Shown: positions 11,351 to 24,172 of the stretch, in pieces
Layout of the letters: the number at the start of each line of letters is the position of its first letter
Numbering within the stretch: the first letter of the stretch is position 1
Source: Cytospora piceicola
Taxonomy: Eukaryota; Ascomycota; Sordariomycetes; Diaporthales; Cytosporaceae
Assembly (NCBI GenBank): GCA_023375675.1
Contig: JALQBC010000006.1
Span: 868,001-932,000, forward strand
Direction: 5' to 3'
DNA length: 64,000 nt
Notes under the pieces: generated by a model
Seen by the model: only the letters and a program-made list of their open reading frames with translations
Database searches by the model: none
Told to the model about the DNA's origin: nothing
Translations under genes and position numbers: made by a program

Positions 11351-12670
11351 GTTGCAATATGCCTCTCAGAGCCTCGTCCACCCGTTCCAAAGGACCTCAT
11401 GTTTTATCGCCCCATCATTATGATCCTTAGAGCTCACGTAAGAGAGGCGACTGTAGCGTTGCTTAACTCGCGCTATTGAAATTTGTGCAACAGCAGTTGG
11501 GGAAAACGATTTGAAGCCTATCCCGTGATGGTCCAGTATGATAGAGTTTCTAGACTAAGAACAGTAAGCGGAATATGCAAAAGCGTGTAAGCAACACACA
11601 CATAAGGACTTCCTGGTATATTCAGTGTAACATATGCTCTAAACTTCGAATGGAGTGGAAGAATCGCACGGCATGCGGGCAGTATAGAGTTAGAAAGACC
11701 GAGGCTAAAGTCCCAGAAGTACTTTTGTGAAATCCTAGAGTCTCACCTTCTGGCACCTTTTCCCCCAAATAGTTTGCGGATCGACGATCATTGAACGACA
11801 GTCGTCTCCTCGAAGGATCCGGGCTAACTTGAATTCATCCCGTGTCTTCCACAGAGAGTCCCGTGCTATAGGCTGGTGTTCACTATCTGGAATGGTGTCA
11901 AGTCTACAAGTCCTCAGAATTTGAAGATAGTTGCAGAGGTAAAATACTCAGTTTTGAACAGGTCATGCTTGCAATGGCCCAGATGACGGGGAAGTTGGTC
12001 CAGATGTCGGCTCTGACGCTCGCAAGGCAGCCAGACCGATGAGAAATGGAGAAATTGCCCCCCGCCCCCCAGAGCCTGACAGGGTAACCTACTTAAAGAA
12101 TCATGCAGTAGCCTTTGCACCAGCACGAGACCAGCCACGTAGTTTGTAACACCTCATGCCCAAATCGGTAACAAATCTGCTCTGATCTCCTCACCGCTTG
12201 AGATGAGATACAGGTGCTAATAATCATATGGTAACTACTGAGTTCCAAGGCGCAGACGTTGATGTGAGAGCTACTAGGCCAATGAGGCTGGGGGAGAAGT
12301 ATGCGTACACATGTGCGTATGATGCCGTCAATACACATGTACGTGGTGATTCAAGTAAAGAGGCACCGTTATAGCACATGGCCAAGTGGTCGAGATTGTA
12401 AAACGCGAGCAATTGCCGAATTGTGTCTGTTTCCTTCTTGTGTATTCTACTATATAGGCGATAAAGAAAATGACAGTCCAAGGAATAAATAACAATTGGT
12501 GATGGACAGCACTTATATTGCTTTATAATGTATGCGTCTAAGTACAACTATCCAGGTAATGACTGCTCAAATACAATGAAAAATCAAGAAGTCTTGTCAG
12601 TGTACTCAACATGTGTCTAATTTGGCCGGCCTCGGAACAGACTCCAACATCCAATGCATATACGACTCTC

Positions 12671-12703
12671 AACTCGCCCCCAACTCGCCCCCAACTCGCC
12701 CCC
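12671..12703. repeat. 11-bp tandem repeat, three copies
   Basis: Three perfect copies of AACTCGCCCCC lie 110 bp downstream of the arylsulfotransferase stop codon. No function is apparent. Confidence 0.85.
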
Positions 12704-12811
12704 AAACTTCCGTATAGGGCATCCAGATGGACATGGTATCAAGGAAAAGCAAAACACAAAACACAAAACGCATAACCCTGCTGACCCGTCCCCACTCACC
12801 TCGCAGCCCAC

Positions 12812-14505
12812 TCAGGCCGACCTCTTGGTAGAGCCCGCAATGACCGACTGCGAGGTGCCCATGACGGTGCCGTCGGAGCTCATGGCCTTAGCCTGCACGG
12901 TGGTGGCGCAGCTGCCCGTGAAGCTCGTCTCGAAGCCCGCCTTCTCGACCTGCGCGACGCCCGAGGCGCCGCACCCGTGCACCGCCCAGCTGCTGTAGTG
13001 CGTGGCCCCGTTCCAGCTCATGTAGGCCGTGTAGGTGCCGTTGGTGTTGTCGACCACGGCCAGGTCCGGCCCGTACGACGGCGTCCCCGTGAAGTTGGCC
13101 TTGAGCCCGCGGTAGCTGCCCTGCCCGATGATGCCCCACAGCGCGGACCAGGCCACCTCGCCGTCGGCGTCGTACTCGATCATCTGGGGCTGCAGGCCGT
13201 AGTCCAGGAGGACGTGGCCGCCCGGCAGGGTCTGGTAGCTGCCTTGGGCGACGGTGGCGATGTTGTCGGCGGAGTCATAGTAGTCCGCCACCAATGTTGC
13301 CTTCCAGGTCGAGGTGTCGAGGGCGATCTCGAGACCAGTCGAGGTGTTTGTCTTTAGCAGCTTGCCGTACTCTACTCGGCCATATGGTTAACAGGTTATC
13401 GAAAAGAATGTTTCATGGGTGAGTACTAACCGAAGTTGTTGTTGTTGAAAAGAGTAATGGTCAAGCCCGAGTCAGAGGTCTTGAGGATGCGAGGGTCATG
13501 TTGCCACTTGAACTCGGCCTTTTCTGGAAGCGTGAAGTTTCCACCATCTTTGCCGTTGAGCTTCCACAGGACCTCGCCCGTTGACTTGCTGATGTAGAGG
13601 ACGGACCACAGGTGACGGCTCGAGATCAGATACCCTTCGCCGTACGGCTCAATGGCGTTGATATGGAACCAGTCCCACCAGTCCGTATCGTCGGATGGGT
13701 CGGATAGGACGGGGTAGTATGAGTCCGTGAAGGGCAGTTGGTCGATATGGTCCTTCGCGGCCCAGCTCCAGAGAACCTCGTTGCTTGCAATGTCGATCTC
13801 GAATACCACAGAGTCGAGGATCCATGAGTCTGTGGTGTAGCCCACGGATGTAAGATCTGCCTGCGAGACGTTGTAGGCTGACACGAGTAGCGTGTTGTCG
13901 GTAGTGATCTGAGCTTCATGCGCATCGATGTAGGAAGCCAGGGTGCCGTTAGGGTAGTAGATGTCCTGGGTGAGTGTCACGTTGTAGAGTAGCTCGTAGT
14001 TGGTATTCAGGATGATGACACTCCCGTATCCTCGCCCGATCACGCCAGACAGCACACCCTCCCAATAGACAATAACATTCTCGCCATCGTACGTCTGGAG
14101 GGAAATATCAGTGGTGCCGGTCTTTTCGGTAGACCAGACAAGCTGTCCATCGTTCGTAATGATCGTGGCAATGAGATTTTCGTTGAGAACTCCGTTGGTG
14201 TCTGTGTTCAGGAAGATGTAGCCGGGAGTAACCTCTCCAGGCTGAGAAATAAGGAACCAGGGAACTTTCAGTTCCGGCTTCAGCGTATCCAGTTAGTGAA
14301 CCATGATCGATATGACTGATATGTGTCTGAGGATGGTAAGACCAGGAACTTTATATACCTTGGAGACAAATGTCTGGAGAGGCCACGCCGAAGTGCTCGA
14401 TGAGGCCGCTGTAGATGTAGTGGTCTGACTAAGGGAGCATCCAAAAAATAGGTGGCCCAAGGCCAAAAGCTGCATCATTGTTCCTTGCATCTTGAGCTTG
14501 GTCAT
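12812..14505 (-). CDS. Secreted arylsulfotransferase-family (ASST) protein
   Basis: Three exons, 14505-14359, 14277-13431 and 13374-12812, encode about 518 residues. Introns are 14278-14358 and 13375-13430; the second acceptor could be 3 nt later without changing frame. Exon 1 starts with a signal peptide (MQLLALGHLFFGCSLSQ region) and a Ser/Thr-rich linker. Exon 2 opens with PELKVPWFLISQPGEVTPGY, then YIFLNTDTNG, ATIITNDGQLVWS, DAHEAQITTDN, WWDWFHINAIEPYG and HLWSVLYISKSTGEVLWKLNG. This is the repeated-blade pattern of the fungal ASST_2 family. The HINAIEP and RHLWSVLYIS segments are the most typical. Fungal members are secreted or surface proteins; their natural sulfate donor and acceptor are not known. 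No C-terminal membrane anchor is visible, although some relatives have one. Several N-glycosylation sequons are present. Confidence 0.85.
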
Positions 14506-17360
14506 ACTGGCAGGAGGTGTTGATCAGGGATAGGGGGTGGGATTGCTTGGTGGCTTGTGAATATCTATCCCGACGAGGAAGGTGAGAGCTTTCCGTTGAC
14601 TTTATAGTCGTTGCTTCGAGCTCATTCCCATAATAGACTTCGGCCTGGCCGGCGCATCCGTTGAAGAGGTTTGAGAACTCCATCCTCGTGTTGTGAAGCA
14701 AGTGATGCTTCTTGATCATCTTCTTGGGTTACTTTGTGGCGTCATCGCCGACATGCCGATGCTGTTGATGAAGGCAAGCGGTCTTACGGGTGGCATTCCG
14801 TACTGCAATTACGGAGTAATCATTCGAAGACCATTGCGTGGGCGTCAAGGCGATTCACCTCTGCCCAGGCCCCCACCCTCTTCCTGCTTCTGAAGCGGTA
14901 ACCCATCCGAGGAGGCAATTTTGCCATGCGGCGGAGCGGGTCGAATCGTCTCGATGCCGAAATGTCGGAAGCTATTATCGCCGGACACCATACCAGACTC
15001 GAGCTATTAAGACGTTGACTTAAGGCGGACTATATGACAGAAGTACGTCAAGGGTAGGCAGTGAGGATGAAGCTTAGTTGCGATATTGCAGATGAAAATT
15101 GCACCATCCTGCAGGGTGGGCGGGAACTATTACAGATATAGACCTGTCATCCGCATGGTGCAGGTGAACGACGGGGGTGTCCACGGTCAACAGGCCAATA
15201 AATTCGCCGCTGCAGTATCGTGGAAGATGCACCATCGTGATATCTCCTGCATGTTGACATTTACCAGACTGTCTATTTGTTCGATACCGCTGCAGGCTCC
15301 CATATACCATGGTACTCAATGTCAGCAGCCGGTCATGAGGGTTGCCTCATTTGCTTTTTCCGCATCTGGGCACAACCAGTCAGTGATCACTCCCAGATTT
15401 CTCTCATTTCCACCCACATTTCCACCCACACTTGCTTTTTAATGGATACACTCAATAGTCCCTGAACTCTGATCACGACAACACTTATTCGGAAACCCTA
15501 TCGCAGCATCGGTAGCTTTCGAGACCGATATCCCGACTCTTATAGTCGTGGTGCCGGTTCCAGATGTCCTTTCTCATTTCTCAGAGACAACATCATCACC
15601 ATTGTGTTTGACGTTTCGATGTTGTTTTCCTGCAGCCTTATGGCGTAAGACTCGGACGGCCAATACCAACTAGTCCAGTTTAAGCTTTTGCAATGCTACA
15701 TCGACATGCGGACGTCCGCTGGAGATTTACGGACCTTCCTGCCCGGGAAGGTGCTTGAAGGAGGCTCAAGCTGATCGCCAACCCCAACTCCTGAAGATCT
15801 CAACCTGCATACTATGCAATGCACCAGCCGACTTCATGTGTCGAATTTACAGCACTCTTGCTGGCTAGCCCTCATCACACTGCAACTATTTGCGGTGGAG
15901 TTGCTGTCGGTTCGAACATTCATATGGCCAAGTACTTAGGTATGTTCTGCAGCTGGGCTCGAAGCATACAGATTGCGGGAAGGGTACACCCGAACATCGA
16001 AAACAACCATATTCGAGGAAATCAGTAGTTTCAAAGCTGAGTTTTACTCGATAGTCATCAATACATCAATAATACGGAGAGACTATCTTGAGGTCGTCGC
16101 CACCCGGGCATTTTGACGAAATCTCCGAGAGTGTCACCAGTTGACTATTATTGAGCGCAATCAATTACTGAGTAAGTGGACCATGATGTAAAAGCATACC
16201 TTAGGTACGTTAATATGTGTCAAAACGCACCTTGTGATTAAGACTCTCCTCTTCAAGAGATCTACAGAGAGTAAAAAGACAGTTGTGTTTGCCAAAGTTG
16301 GAACCCTTGTGCCCAGAACCCAAAATGTTTTGTGTCACTGCTACGCTTTGTTAATCATATATATATATGTATATATTTATCGATATCGGACCCTCGCATA
16401 CATCAGCATAACCAGTCCTTTGCTGAATTTCCGTTCAGAAAGTCACCTAACTGGCTACTTGTATAAGAATCATTCATAGCACGAGGGTGGGGGACGTCTG
16501 AACTTTGACACTGCACATATCATCTTGACTTAATATATCGTGATTGAAGGGTATTTGATTCAGCGTGTAGGTCATTTCTACGTATAAAGTCAGTGAGAAT
16601 TTATTTCCGAGAAAAGAAGAAACAACCGTAATGACAAAGTTCATATGCACGAGAAGCACATTCGACGTTCGTCGCCCACGAGACATAGAACCATCACCTG
16701 GGCAGCAAGCAGCCCTGGAAATAACCACAGAAACACCGCACTCGTTGCCTTAGCCATCTACGAGAAGGTCAATCTTCATCAGAAATGAACTGGTGTTCGG
16801 CATCTGTATTTTTCTCATTTTTTTTGACGTCGTCCTCGTCTTTACCTTCATTGAATGGTGTATATATATGAAGCCCTCTATCAAATCCGACCCCTATTGA
16901 CAGTATCATGTTCGGAGCCACATCACATCTTCGTTTTCAGGCCAAAAACAAAACAAACAACAAACAACTACTATCATCGTGCCTGTCTCATAATGAAGCT
17001 ACAGCTATCGGAGATGAGTATTTTCACCTAATCTAGAGGAGGACGCGACCGAGAGTGCATAACTTACGACGGAGCTATGGTATCTAAATCGCCGAGTGCT
17101 TAGAGAAATATCATTCATTCCTCTGCAGATTTGTATATTACTTGCGACTAGATTGTTTCTTCCTGGAGATGATATCAAGTATTGAAATATGCTATGGGTG
17201 GCTTGTCGGTGTGTGAGTTGGGTTCAGACCAGGGTTTTGTTACGACCTATACGACATCACACGAAGAGTATAGAAGACGGTCAGCCTAAGGATTATGATG
17301 GAAATAGAAGGGTAAAAAAGCCATAACCTCGTAGTGATTCGCTATATATCAACCCAGCTT
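14506..17360. other. Gene-free stretch, 2.9 kb
   Basis: No gene recognised on either strand. Composition is ordinary to slightly AT-rich, with a short TATA run near 16355-16375. It contains the promoter of the ASST gene and the 3' flank of the mccA gene. Confidence 0.45.
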
Positions 17361-19667
17361 CTATGATGCTGCTTCCCCGTCGGCACTCTCGCCTTCCTCA
17401 AAGATAACCAACACCGTACCAGCCTTGCAGATGTCCCCCTCCTTATGCGCCAGTTTCTTCACGACGCCATTCTGCGGTGACCGGATCACGGTTTCCATCT
17501 TCATGGACTCGATACTAGGAGTTGACTAGCGTTAGCAATGCCACATACCATGGGATATTCACCCAAGGAAGTTGTGCACGCAGAAAGACAGAAGCGATAT
17601 GTGAAGGAAGACTTACACAACCAACGGCGCCCCCTTCTCCACGCTCTCCCCCTCCCTCACCTCATTCCTCAAGATCTTACACGGCATCGGCGCCACAGCC
17701 GAAGCAGCAACATCCTTCAGCCCGAGCGCCTTCTCGTACCATGACGGCTGCTGCAACAAGAGCTCCGTCTTGCCGCCGTGCTGGAACACGCTCAGCTTGT
17801 ACTCGTTGGTGGGATCCTGCACGACGGTGGTGTCTATCCTCTCGAGGGGGAAGAAGGTCCTGACGCCGGCCTTCGCCTGTGTCCTCTCCGCCTTCGCCGT
17901 CGCCAAAGGCTCGCAGACGAGGTTCTCGAAGACCTGGGGCGCGTCCTGGTCCTTCCGCGATACGCTCGCACTGAAGAGGTTGTGCCCCAGCTGGGTGATG
18001 CTCGCCTCGACTGTCTCGCCCTCTTGCGAGCTGTACGCGTCAATGACCTTGAAGGCGAACTTCCGCTCGCTCGAGGTGGCGCTGCCTCTTCCGAAACCCA
18101 GTGGTTCACCATGTGGGCCCGACTGGGACGCATCGTCCTGCAGCTGCGATCTCAGCAGCCCAAGGCCGGCTTGGACGAAGACCTCGTTATCAATACGCGT
18201 TGGCCTGAAGAGGTCCTCCCCGTGCTTCTTGATGAAGCCCGTCTCCAAGTCGCCATCGATAAATGCCTGGCTCCTGCAGAGCCGTTTCAGGAACTCGATG
18301 TTGGTGCTCAACCCGACCACTTCGTACTCGCGCAGCGCCAGCTCAAGTTTCCGGATCGCTGTCTCGCGGTCCTTGCCCCTGACGATCAACTTGGCAATCA
18401 TTCCGTCGTACGCCGAAGACACCGTGTCTCCCTCTACGAAGCCAGCATCTATGCGGACGTCCTCGTCCGTCTTGGGGGTGACCAGATGGACCAGCTTGCC
18501 CGAGTCGGGCATAAAGTCCTTCTCGGGGTTCTCGGCATATATCCTCGCCTCTATGGCTGCGCCCCTCTCCGCAATCCTGTCCTCAATCTCTTCCTGCGTA
18601 AGCGGCAGCTTCTCACCCGCGGCGATGCGCAGCTGCCACTCTACCAAGTCCGTGCCCGTGACCATCTCACTGACAGGATGCTCCACCTGCAACCGCGTGT
18701 TCATCTCCATAAAGTAAAACTCCCCACTGTCCCGGTCCAAAATGAACTCCACAGTGCCGGCACCGACATACCCGACCGCAAGCGCCGCCGTCTTGGCCTT
18801 GTCCCAGAGGTCCTTCCGCGTGGCGTCATCCAGCAGCGGCGCGGGGCTCTCCTCCAGGACCTTCTGGTGGCGCCTCTGGACGCTGCAGTCCCGCTCGCCC
18901 AGGGCGACGCAGTTCCCGTGGCTGTCGGCAAACACCTGGACCTCGACGTGGCGCGGCCGCACGACGTACCTCTCGACGAGCATGACCTCGCCGCCCTCGC
19001 CGAAGCTGGCGCGGGCCTCGGCCCTGGCCTCGGCCAGCGCCGGGGCGAACGCGCCCTCGCCCCCGACCACGCGCATGCCCCTGCCGCCGCCGCCCCGCAC
19101 GCTCTTGAGCAGCACGGGGAAGCCCACGGCGGCGGCGCGGCGGCGCAGCTCGGCGGGCGACTGCGCCGGGCCGTGGTACCCCGGCACGCACGGGACGCCC
19201 GCGGCGGTCATGATCTCCTTGGAGCGGGCCTTGTCGCCCATGGCGGCCATGGCGGGGGCGGGCGGGCCGACGAAGGCGACGCCGGCGGCCTCGCAGGCCC
19301 GGGCGAAGGCGGCGTTCTCGGACAGGAAGCCGTAGCCCGGGTGCAGGGCCTGGATGCCGTGCTGCCGCGCGAGGGCGATGATGCGGTCCCCGTCGAGGTA
19401 GCTGGGGAGCGACAGGGAGTGCGGGGTGGCGGTGGTGTGCTGGGCGTCCCGGTCGACGTCCGTGTACAGCGTGGTGGCGCGGATGCCGAGCTTGGCGGCG
19501 GTGCGTTGGACGCGGAGGGCGATCTCGCCGCGGTTGGCTATTATCATGGATGTTATTGGGGTTACGGAGGGGTGACTTGACGGGGATGAGGAGGTGGTTG
19601 TGGAGAGCAGGGCTCTTGGTGCCGGGCATATTGGCAGACGCCGGTGGGCATTCTTGAGGGATCTCAT
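17361..19667 (-). CDS. mccA: Methylcrotonoyl-CoA carboxylase subunit alpha, mitochondrial (biotin carboxylase/BCCP)
   Basis: Exons 19667-17617 and 17514-17361 (intron 17515-17616) give about 734 residues. The subunit carboxylates its own biotin with ATP and bicarbonate, for carboxylation of 3-methylcrotonyl-CoA in leucine breakdown. The start MRSLKNAHRRLPICPAPRAL is a basic mitochondrial presequence; the frame is open further upstream but only from a GTG. The biotin carboxylase domain starts at SMIIANRGEIALRVQRTA. It contains the Gly-rich ATP loop GGGGRGMRVV, EMNTRLQVEHPVSEMVTGTD and a later RGKDRETAIRKLE. The biotin attachment site is created by the splice: exon 1 ends in APLVV and exon 2 continues IESMKMETVIRSPQNGVV, so Lys of SMKM carries biotin. 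Its beta subunit lies about 40 kb away at 60200-62207. The N-terminal half is saturated with G/C third positions. Confidence 0.95.
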
Positions 19668-20624
19668 GATGTTGATTGGAGTGGACAATGGACGATGCAC
19701 AGGGTGAATGGGATTGATTCGCTTGTTAGTCGAGGAGGGGGGGCACGGTGAGACTGGACCGGTGATGTCTCTCTCATAAATACAAAGGGTTAGTCAATAG
19801 TAAAGAGAGCTTCGAGATACGTGCCCTAAGGTATCAGGTACGGCGGCAGTAACCCGTACTCGGTGCCGGTGATGGTTGGTTGGTGTTGTCCAGATGTCTG
19901 CCGTTGATAGCCGCCCCGGAGGGTCACATGGGCATTTGGTGCCTCTGCAGTGACTGTACTGTATGTAGTATCCGTCAAGAGGGCAAAGGCCGACCTGGGT
20001 ACTTAAGTAAGTAGATATCAAGGCCCGTCACCCATAGATGATCAAGACCCACCACCATTTGAAGATGGCAAACTGTTTTCTATGTACTACCAGCTCAAGT
20101 CGCTAATAAGTCTTGACAGAGGCAGATACAGCACAACACAAAGTCTGGGGAAGCATGATCCCTGCCCAAATCCGGGGAATATTCTCCCCACCAGACGTCG
20201 CTACGGGCCCAATCGACAGGGATTTTACCTTTACCCAGTACAAGTTACTTGCTAACTGCTACACAGTTAGTGGGCAGTTAGTGGACAGTTAGTGTAGGCT
20301 TACTTATTGAGTTACTAAGTGAAGGGAATGCCAGTGTTGCCCCTCCTTACTAAGCCGATGAAGATCCATCAAGTCAGTCAGTCAGTCAGTCACCACCCTC
20401 CACTTACCTTGGTGCTATCTACTAAGTACCTATCTACATTTCTATCTACATATCTATTTACATATCTATCTACCTCTCTTTTGATCTATCATCACGAGCC
20501 AGACACCAAATAGGAGATACCGGGAAGTTCAGTACAGTTCAGCATAGTTCAGTACAACTCAGTACACTTCACCACTGGACAGGACAGGACAGGATAGTAC
20601 AGGAAACAGCAGAGCCGCCTCAAC
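19668..20624. other. Divergent intergenic region with decamer repeats
   Basis: It lies between the mccA start (minus) and the split-barrel gene start (plus). The half next to the plus-strand gene is built of imperfect short repeats: AGTC units at about 20372-20391, a TATCTACATA-like series at about 20425-20475 and an AGTTCAGTAC-like series at about 20527-20575, followed by GGACA repeats. These probably form part of the leader of the plus-strand gene. Confidence 0.5.
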
Positions 20625-21584
20625 ATGTCCCAGATACCACTAAACGCCGCCGCCTCCAATGGCGAGAACAACCGACAGGTCACCACCTCGCTCCCTCAAG
20701 AGGTAGTGCAATGCCTGGAGAACGCCCGCTTCGTACGTTTCCGCCCTCCCCTTCCCATCCCAAACAAGCGCGCCCCAGCAACGAGAATCACCAAACGTGA
20801 AGAGAGAGAGAAGGGATAGAGAGAGAGAGAGAAGAGACATGCAAACCAGAGAGACACAGATGCTGACGACCCTCCCCTCCCACAGCTCCACCTCGCAACC
20901 TGCACCCAGAACACCCCCAACGTCTCCCTCATGAACTACACCTACATCCCCTCGTCGCCGCACTCGCCCACCCCCGTCATCATCATGACCACCAACCCGG
21001 CCAGCAAGAAGATGAGCAACCTCCTGACGAACCCCAACGTCTCCCTCCTCGTGCACGACTGGGTCTCGCACCGGCCCCCCACCACCGCCTCGGCCGCCGC
21101 CGCCCGCCGCCTCTCGGGCGGGAACGACAACCCCCTCTCCTCCTCCTCCCCCTCCTCCGCCCCCGCCGGCGCCGCCAGCAGCAGCCACCGCTCCTCCAGC
21201 CTCGCCTCCCTCCTCCTGAACCTCAACACGAGCGCCATGTCCAGCATCAGCGCCACCATCAACGGCGCCGCCCGCGTCGTCCCCGCCGGCACCCCCGAGG
21301 AGCTGTACTACCGCCGCGCCCACCTCGAGAACAACACCTTCGACTCGGACACGGGCGGCTTCAACCCCTTCGGCCAGCCCGGCGGCGGGCCCACCACCAC
21401 CACCACCAGCTCCTCCTCCTCGGCCGCCGAGGACGGCGGCAGGGGTTGCTTCGTCGCCGGCGAGGAGGTGCGCGTCATCGTGGTCGAGGTCCGGGACGTG
21501 AGGATCAGCGACTGGAAGGGCAACGTGAGGGACTGGGTGCTCGTCGGGGAGGCGGGCGGGCTGGTCAACGGCGTGGCCAGCTGA
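20625..21584 (+). CDS. Pyridoxamine 5'-phosphate oxidase-like FMN split-barrel protein
   Basis: Exon 1 (20625-20732) and exon 2 (20886-21584) join in phase 0 across an intron with a GTACGT donor and CACAG acceptor, giving 268 residues. The joined sequence LPQEVVQCLENARF-LHLATCTQNTPNVSLMNYTY, followed by PVIIMTTNPASKKMSNLLTNP and NVSLLVHDW, is the N-terminal split-barrel pattern of the fungal PPOX-like family (the yeast YLR456W/YPR172W type). These proteins are expected to bind FMN or a related cofactor; their substrate is not established. A Ser/Pro/Ala-rich insertion at about residues 100-140 and a second low-complexity stretch (poly-Thr/Ser) near residue 195 interrupt the fold. The C terminus VEVRDVRISDWKGNVRDW is typical. 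The exact enzyme activity should not be inferred from the domain alone. Confidence 0.85.
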
Positions 21585-22232
21585 TGGGGCTTATCTGTGT
21601 TGGCGCGTGGACGCTCTTTTTTCCTGCACGAGGCGGAATGACTTGTGTGCGGGTGGAGTGATGAATATGTGTAAAAAAAAAAATATTTGCCCATTGTAAT
21701 GTGTGAACAAAACAATTACTTTCAAAGACTACAATCCCAACCACGAGTTCGCCCAAAGACGTGCCGCGAGGTTCTGACCGAAACCTGCCCTCGGCAATTC
21801 CGACGTATTGGCGACCTCCCTCGCATCGACCACCAAGCCGTCAGCCGAATCCCCCCGGGCGTGTCACCAGCAACACCAAGGGAGAACTCTCCTTGGCCCA
21901 TCATCGCTTGAACATGTTTGTTTTCTGTATGCCTTCTAACTGTTGTATCGTTTCTCTTTACCGTACCACCATTTGTCGCGTGGCCCCAAGACATAGGAAA
22001 TTGCTACCAGGGGTATCCGTCAACACCCCCCCCCCCCGAGTGGACAAACCAAAACACCAAAACCAATAACGCCAATGCTTTTAACACACCCAGAAACCAA
22101 CGTTCACATAGCTGCCGCCCCTCTTTCGTGCGCGTGCGTACGGTAACCCGTGTCCATTGCGTAAGTAAGTGAACAAAATATCCCGAGACGTTAAAGAACT
22201 TAGGCTCGGGCCCCGTGGAGAACAACATCGTC
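21585..22232. other. Convergent intergenic region
   Basis: This holds the 3' flanks of the split-barrel gene (plus) and the transporter gene (minus). A 10-bp A run near 21673 and a 10-bp C run near 22027 are the only features seen. No gene. Confidence 0.5.
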
Positions 22233-24172
22233 CTATTTGGCCCACTCAACGACCTCCAGCGCAAGCATGACGAGCACCAGGGTGGATGGCAGGATCCTGG
22301 AATGGAAGTCAGCAAAATCGCACAGCGTAATCTACAACAGGACAGGCCAAAAAACAAAAGTTGGGGGGGGGGGGGGGAGAACTGACCATATAACATAGCT
22401 CTGGAACAGAATCCTCGACATGACATTCTCATACACGCCGTTGATCTGGCAGATCTGGGCCAGCTGCAGCGCGCTCGGGGCGCCCGTGAGGAGGAAGCAG
22501 ACGATGACGAAGATGGGGTCGTCCAGGATGCTGACGGGCACGAACTTGGCGAAGACGGCCAGGAGGGGCGCCATGATGAGCGTCGGCAGCACCATGCGGC
22601 AGAGCAGGCTCGCCACGAGCAGCTTCTTCCCGATGACGGCCTCCTCGGGCTCGGCGTCGCGCTTCTGCGTGTTGCGGGCCAGGTTCGCGCCCAGGACCAC
22701 CAGGATGAGGGGCACGGCGACCCCCGCGGAGCTGCTGACGGCGCTGGTCACGCTGTTCTTGATGAACGAGCCCTCCTCGAAGAAGAGCCGCTGCAGGTCC
22801 GGGACGGACGCGACGATCACGGCCGCGAGCATGGCCCACAGGGGCGGGTTCATGAACTCCCAGAGGAAGTTGTTGGCCTTGGCTGCGAACGCCTTGGTGA
22901 AGTCCACCGTGCGCTGCAGGGGCCGCGGGAGCCCGGCGTACGCCGCCTGGCCCTTGCGGGTGACGGCGGTAGCTGTCTTCGCCTTCGTCCGCTTGGCCCA
23001 GATCTGGAACCGCTTCGGCACGCCCTTGATACCTTCCGGGATGTCCGCCTCCTCGTTGTTACGGATGCGCGGGAAGGACATGATGCTCTGGTCCTGGGTG
23101 CCGTCGGCGTCATCCATGACAGTATCCGCGGTGCTGGGCCGGGCCGAGCTCGTCTTGTGCTGTTGTTTGTCGTTTCCGTTCGATTGCTTCCGGGGGGTGG
23201 CGCTGCCGTCGTCGGCGAGCTCGGCAAGAGACGATCGCGACAGGTTGGCGACGGGCGTGCGGCCGGCTGGCTCGTAGGTGTCCGATGCACTGCTCCGGTG
23301 GCCCTCGCTATCTTGCTCATCGTCGGACTGTAGCAGATTGTCGGTTTCCTCGCTGCCCATGGCGTCCCCGGCATAGCGCCCCTCCTCAATCGTCTCGTTC
23401 TGGTACTCCTCGTACTTGTCCTTTGGAGCCAGCAAGACGTGGTAGCCCCAGCTCCATCGTACCAGTTGTCCTAGTTGCTGGAAGATCATCAGGTAAAGGA
23501 TACCGCGGGCGCCGACTTCGTCATCATTGTCACCTGGGATCTTGTCCCAGTGGAGGCCCTTGAGTGTTTGTGATAGCGAAATCACGAGGGAGATCGGAAG
23601 GGAGTTCGAGTTGCCGAAGACCTGTATATGTACCATCACTGGTCAGCCAATGCACAAGTATCTCGTCGAGCCCCAGAGGATACTCACGCCCATCGCAGTA
23701 ACAAAGTTGGATGCCCTCTTGTGGAAGCCGAAAAGCCGAGACACGCCTTGCGCAACCAAGTACGAGACAAGGGTCTGCATGATGAAGATGACCGGGATAA
23801 CGGCGAGTTCAACAAGCTTGTCGGCGTTGAGCTGGGAGGCGAGTTTCGTGAAGACTGTAGTTGCGCCACTGTTAGCTAGGGTCCTCCACCATCTCGGCCC
23901 ATCCGACTGTGGTGTGGCATCGTACTTAGGCATGGCGTGAACAACATGACGTTGAGGTTGGCCAAGAACTTTTGCTTGTCCGCATCGAAGTGTCCCATTG
24001 TGGCAATAACGTATCCGGGCAAGCTGACACAGACCACCTCCATGACGGCCTCAAACACCAGCAGTATCAGATGGCCGAGCGGCGGATGGGAGTCGTGTGA
24101 ATTCATCATGACTGTTTGCGCCATGTCCGAGGATCGCGCCTCGGCGCCATAAAAGCGGAAGGCCGCTGTCAT
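22233..24172 (-). CDS. PIN-like / auxin efflux carrier family membrane transporter
   Basis: Four exons, 24172-23926, 23854-23688, 23621-22387 and 22296-22233, give about 570 residues. All joins preserve frame. N-terminal segments GHLILLVFEAVMEVVCVSLPGY and NLNVMLFTPCL-IFTKLASQL, then VIPVIFIMQTLVSYLVAQGV and VFGNSNSLPISLVISLSQTL, are the characteristic first half of the PF03547 fold. A long hydrophilic loop (about residues 190-380, rich in Asp/Ser/Thr) follows. The second hydrophobic half has AMLAAVIVASVPDLQRLFF, VPLILVVLGANLAR and ICQINGVYENVMSRILFQSYVIW-ILPSTLVLVMLALEVVEWAK. Fungal members are ER or plasma-membrane proteins of uncertain substrate. The last intron (22297-22386) contains a run of about 15 G (C on the coding strand). 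The second in-frame ATG at 24124 is an alternative start. Confidence 0.9.

Larger units (their letters stand above)
11233..12811. other. Gene-free stretch
   Basis: Apart from the promoter of the secreted-protein gene, nothing was recognised. A 11-bp tandem repeat lies at 12671-12703. A short stretch near 12377-12394 resembles a tRNA A box but has no tRNA fold. Confidence 0.45.

Noticed and set aside
12377..12394. tRNA-Ser/Leu-like stretch ATGGCCAAGTGGTCGAG
   Set aside because: It resembles the start of a tRNA, but no anticodon or T stem follows within tRNA distance.
17778..19580. 600-codon open frame on the plus strand
   Set aside because: It is exactly antisense to mccA. It arises because G/C-ending codons remove stops from the opposite strand. 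The product has no family pattern.
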